NCBI GenBank assembly: GCA_013152105.1
Contig: JAADHA010000681.1
Span: 1 to 6,204, forward strand
Direction of reading: 5' to 3'
DNA from: Oligoflexia bacterium
GTDB lineage: Bacteria; Myxococcota_A; UBA796; UBA2385
DNA: 6,204 nt
Position 1 is the first letter of the stretch. The number at the start of each line of letters is the position of its first letter. Both the position numbers and the translations under genes were made by a program. Positions 5,995-6,204 of the stretch are shown here, piece after piece. Below the pieces are notes generated by a model, which saw only the letters and a program-made list of their open reading frames with translations, searched no databases and was not told the origin of the DNA.

Positions 5995-6204
5995 ATGCGC
6001 GCCTCCTCCTCAGTATCGGCGTCTGTCAAGTCAATGATCGTCGCGGTCGCCCTGGTGTCTTGCACATCGGGCCGCCCGTGGCTCAAGATGGGCATCGCCG
6101 AACGCACAGGTCAGACCGGAATCGCCAGCCCGGCTCATCACAGCCTGCTGGCCTTTTCCGGAGACACCGGCCCAACTGGAGACACCGGCCCAACTGGGGA
6201 CACC
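5995..6204 (+). CDS. Lipoprotein with collagen-like Gly-X-Y repeats (partial, C-terminus beyond right edge)
   Basis: The frame is open for 70 codons from ATG at 5995 to the last base. Residues 1-22 form a signal peptide with basic R2 and K12, the hydrophobic stretch MIVAVALVS and a textbook lipobox LVSC, so Cys23 should be lipidated. A short region (24-55) follows, and from Gly56 the sequence is GDTGPTGDTGPTGDT, strict Gly-X-Y triplets encoded by an exact 18-nt repeat. GGAGA ends 4 nt before the start. The tract may be a short collagen-like rod or a low-complexity tether to a domain beyond the window; DTGP-type tethers are common in myxobacterial lipoproteins (recalled). A downstream ATG (codon 14) would leave too short a signal peptide. 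Function unknown. Confidence 0.75.
   Translation, partial: MRASSSVSASVKSMIVAVALVSCTSGRPWLKMGIAERTGQTGIASPAHHSLLAFSGDTGPTGDTGPTGDT
6160..6204 (+). repeat. 18-nt tandem repeat encoding GDTGPT
   Basis: GGAGACACCGGCCCAACT occurs twice without a mismatch (6160-6177, 6178-6195), followed by half a third unit, GGGGACACC (6196-6204), with one silent change. The window ends inside the array, so copy number is unknown. The unit length is a multiple of three and stays in frame with the lipoprotein gene, so gain or loss of units would only change the rod length. Confidence 0.85.

Noticed and set aside
5846..6037. A 63-codon plus-strand frame whose ATG overlaps the aspS stop (ATGA)
   Set aside because: The ATGA overlap resembles coupling, but the product has no domain, runs through the post-aspS hairpin and overlaps the better-supported lipoprotein start at 5995 in another frame.

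Overview
The window is GC-rich, densely coding bacterial chromosome. The gene content points to a Myxococcota-like or other former 'deltaproteobacterial' lineage: a caspase-fold protein with an EF-hand loop, a Cys-rich lipoprotein with CxxxxxCxxxxC units, an ECF sigma factor with the SRKTVGKRL type of recognition helix, and a lipoprotein with a Gly-Asp-Thr-Gly-Pro-Thr tract. This assignment comes from family resemblance recalled without a database search.

Left part (1-3892, minus strand): four tightly packed genes that look like one operon, transcribed right to left. In order they are: (1) a 573-aa exported caspase-fold protein fused to a predicted outer-membrane beta-barrel; (2) a 376-aa Cys-rich probable lipoprotein; (3) a short 153-aa ECF sigma factor; (4) a membrane-spanning zinc-finger anti-sigma factor that runs off the left edge. 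The junctions are a 1-nt overlap (TGATG), a 21-nt gap with both genes in the same frame, and a 4-nt overlap (ATGA), which suggests translational coupling. Two of the products are predicted at the cell surface or periplasm, one in the inner membrane and one in the cytoplasm. This layout would suit an envelope-sensing system with a caspase-like protease as sensor or effector. The link between protease and sigma factor is inferred from gene order only.

Middle (3893-4034): a 142-bp divergent intergenic region that must hold the promoters for both the operon and aspS. It contains a strong Shine-Dalgarno for the caspase gene and weak inverted repeats, but no promoter I can call with confidence.

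Right part (4035-6204, plus strand): aspS (aspartyl-tRNA synthetase) is a complete housekeeping gene. Its anticodon-binding domain carries Leu and Lys at the two positions usually associated with tRNA-Asp-only (discriminating) enzymes. A GC-rich hairpin follows the stop codon directly. After it comes the start of a second lipoprotein gene with a clear lipobox. Its Shine-Dalgarno lies inside an 8-bp inverted repeat, and its coding sequence enters an exact 18-nt tandem repeat encoding collagen-like Gly-X-Y triplets just as the window ends.
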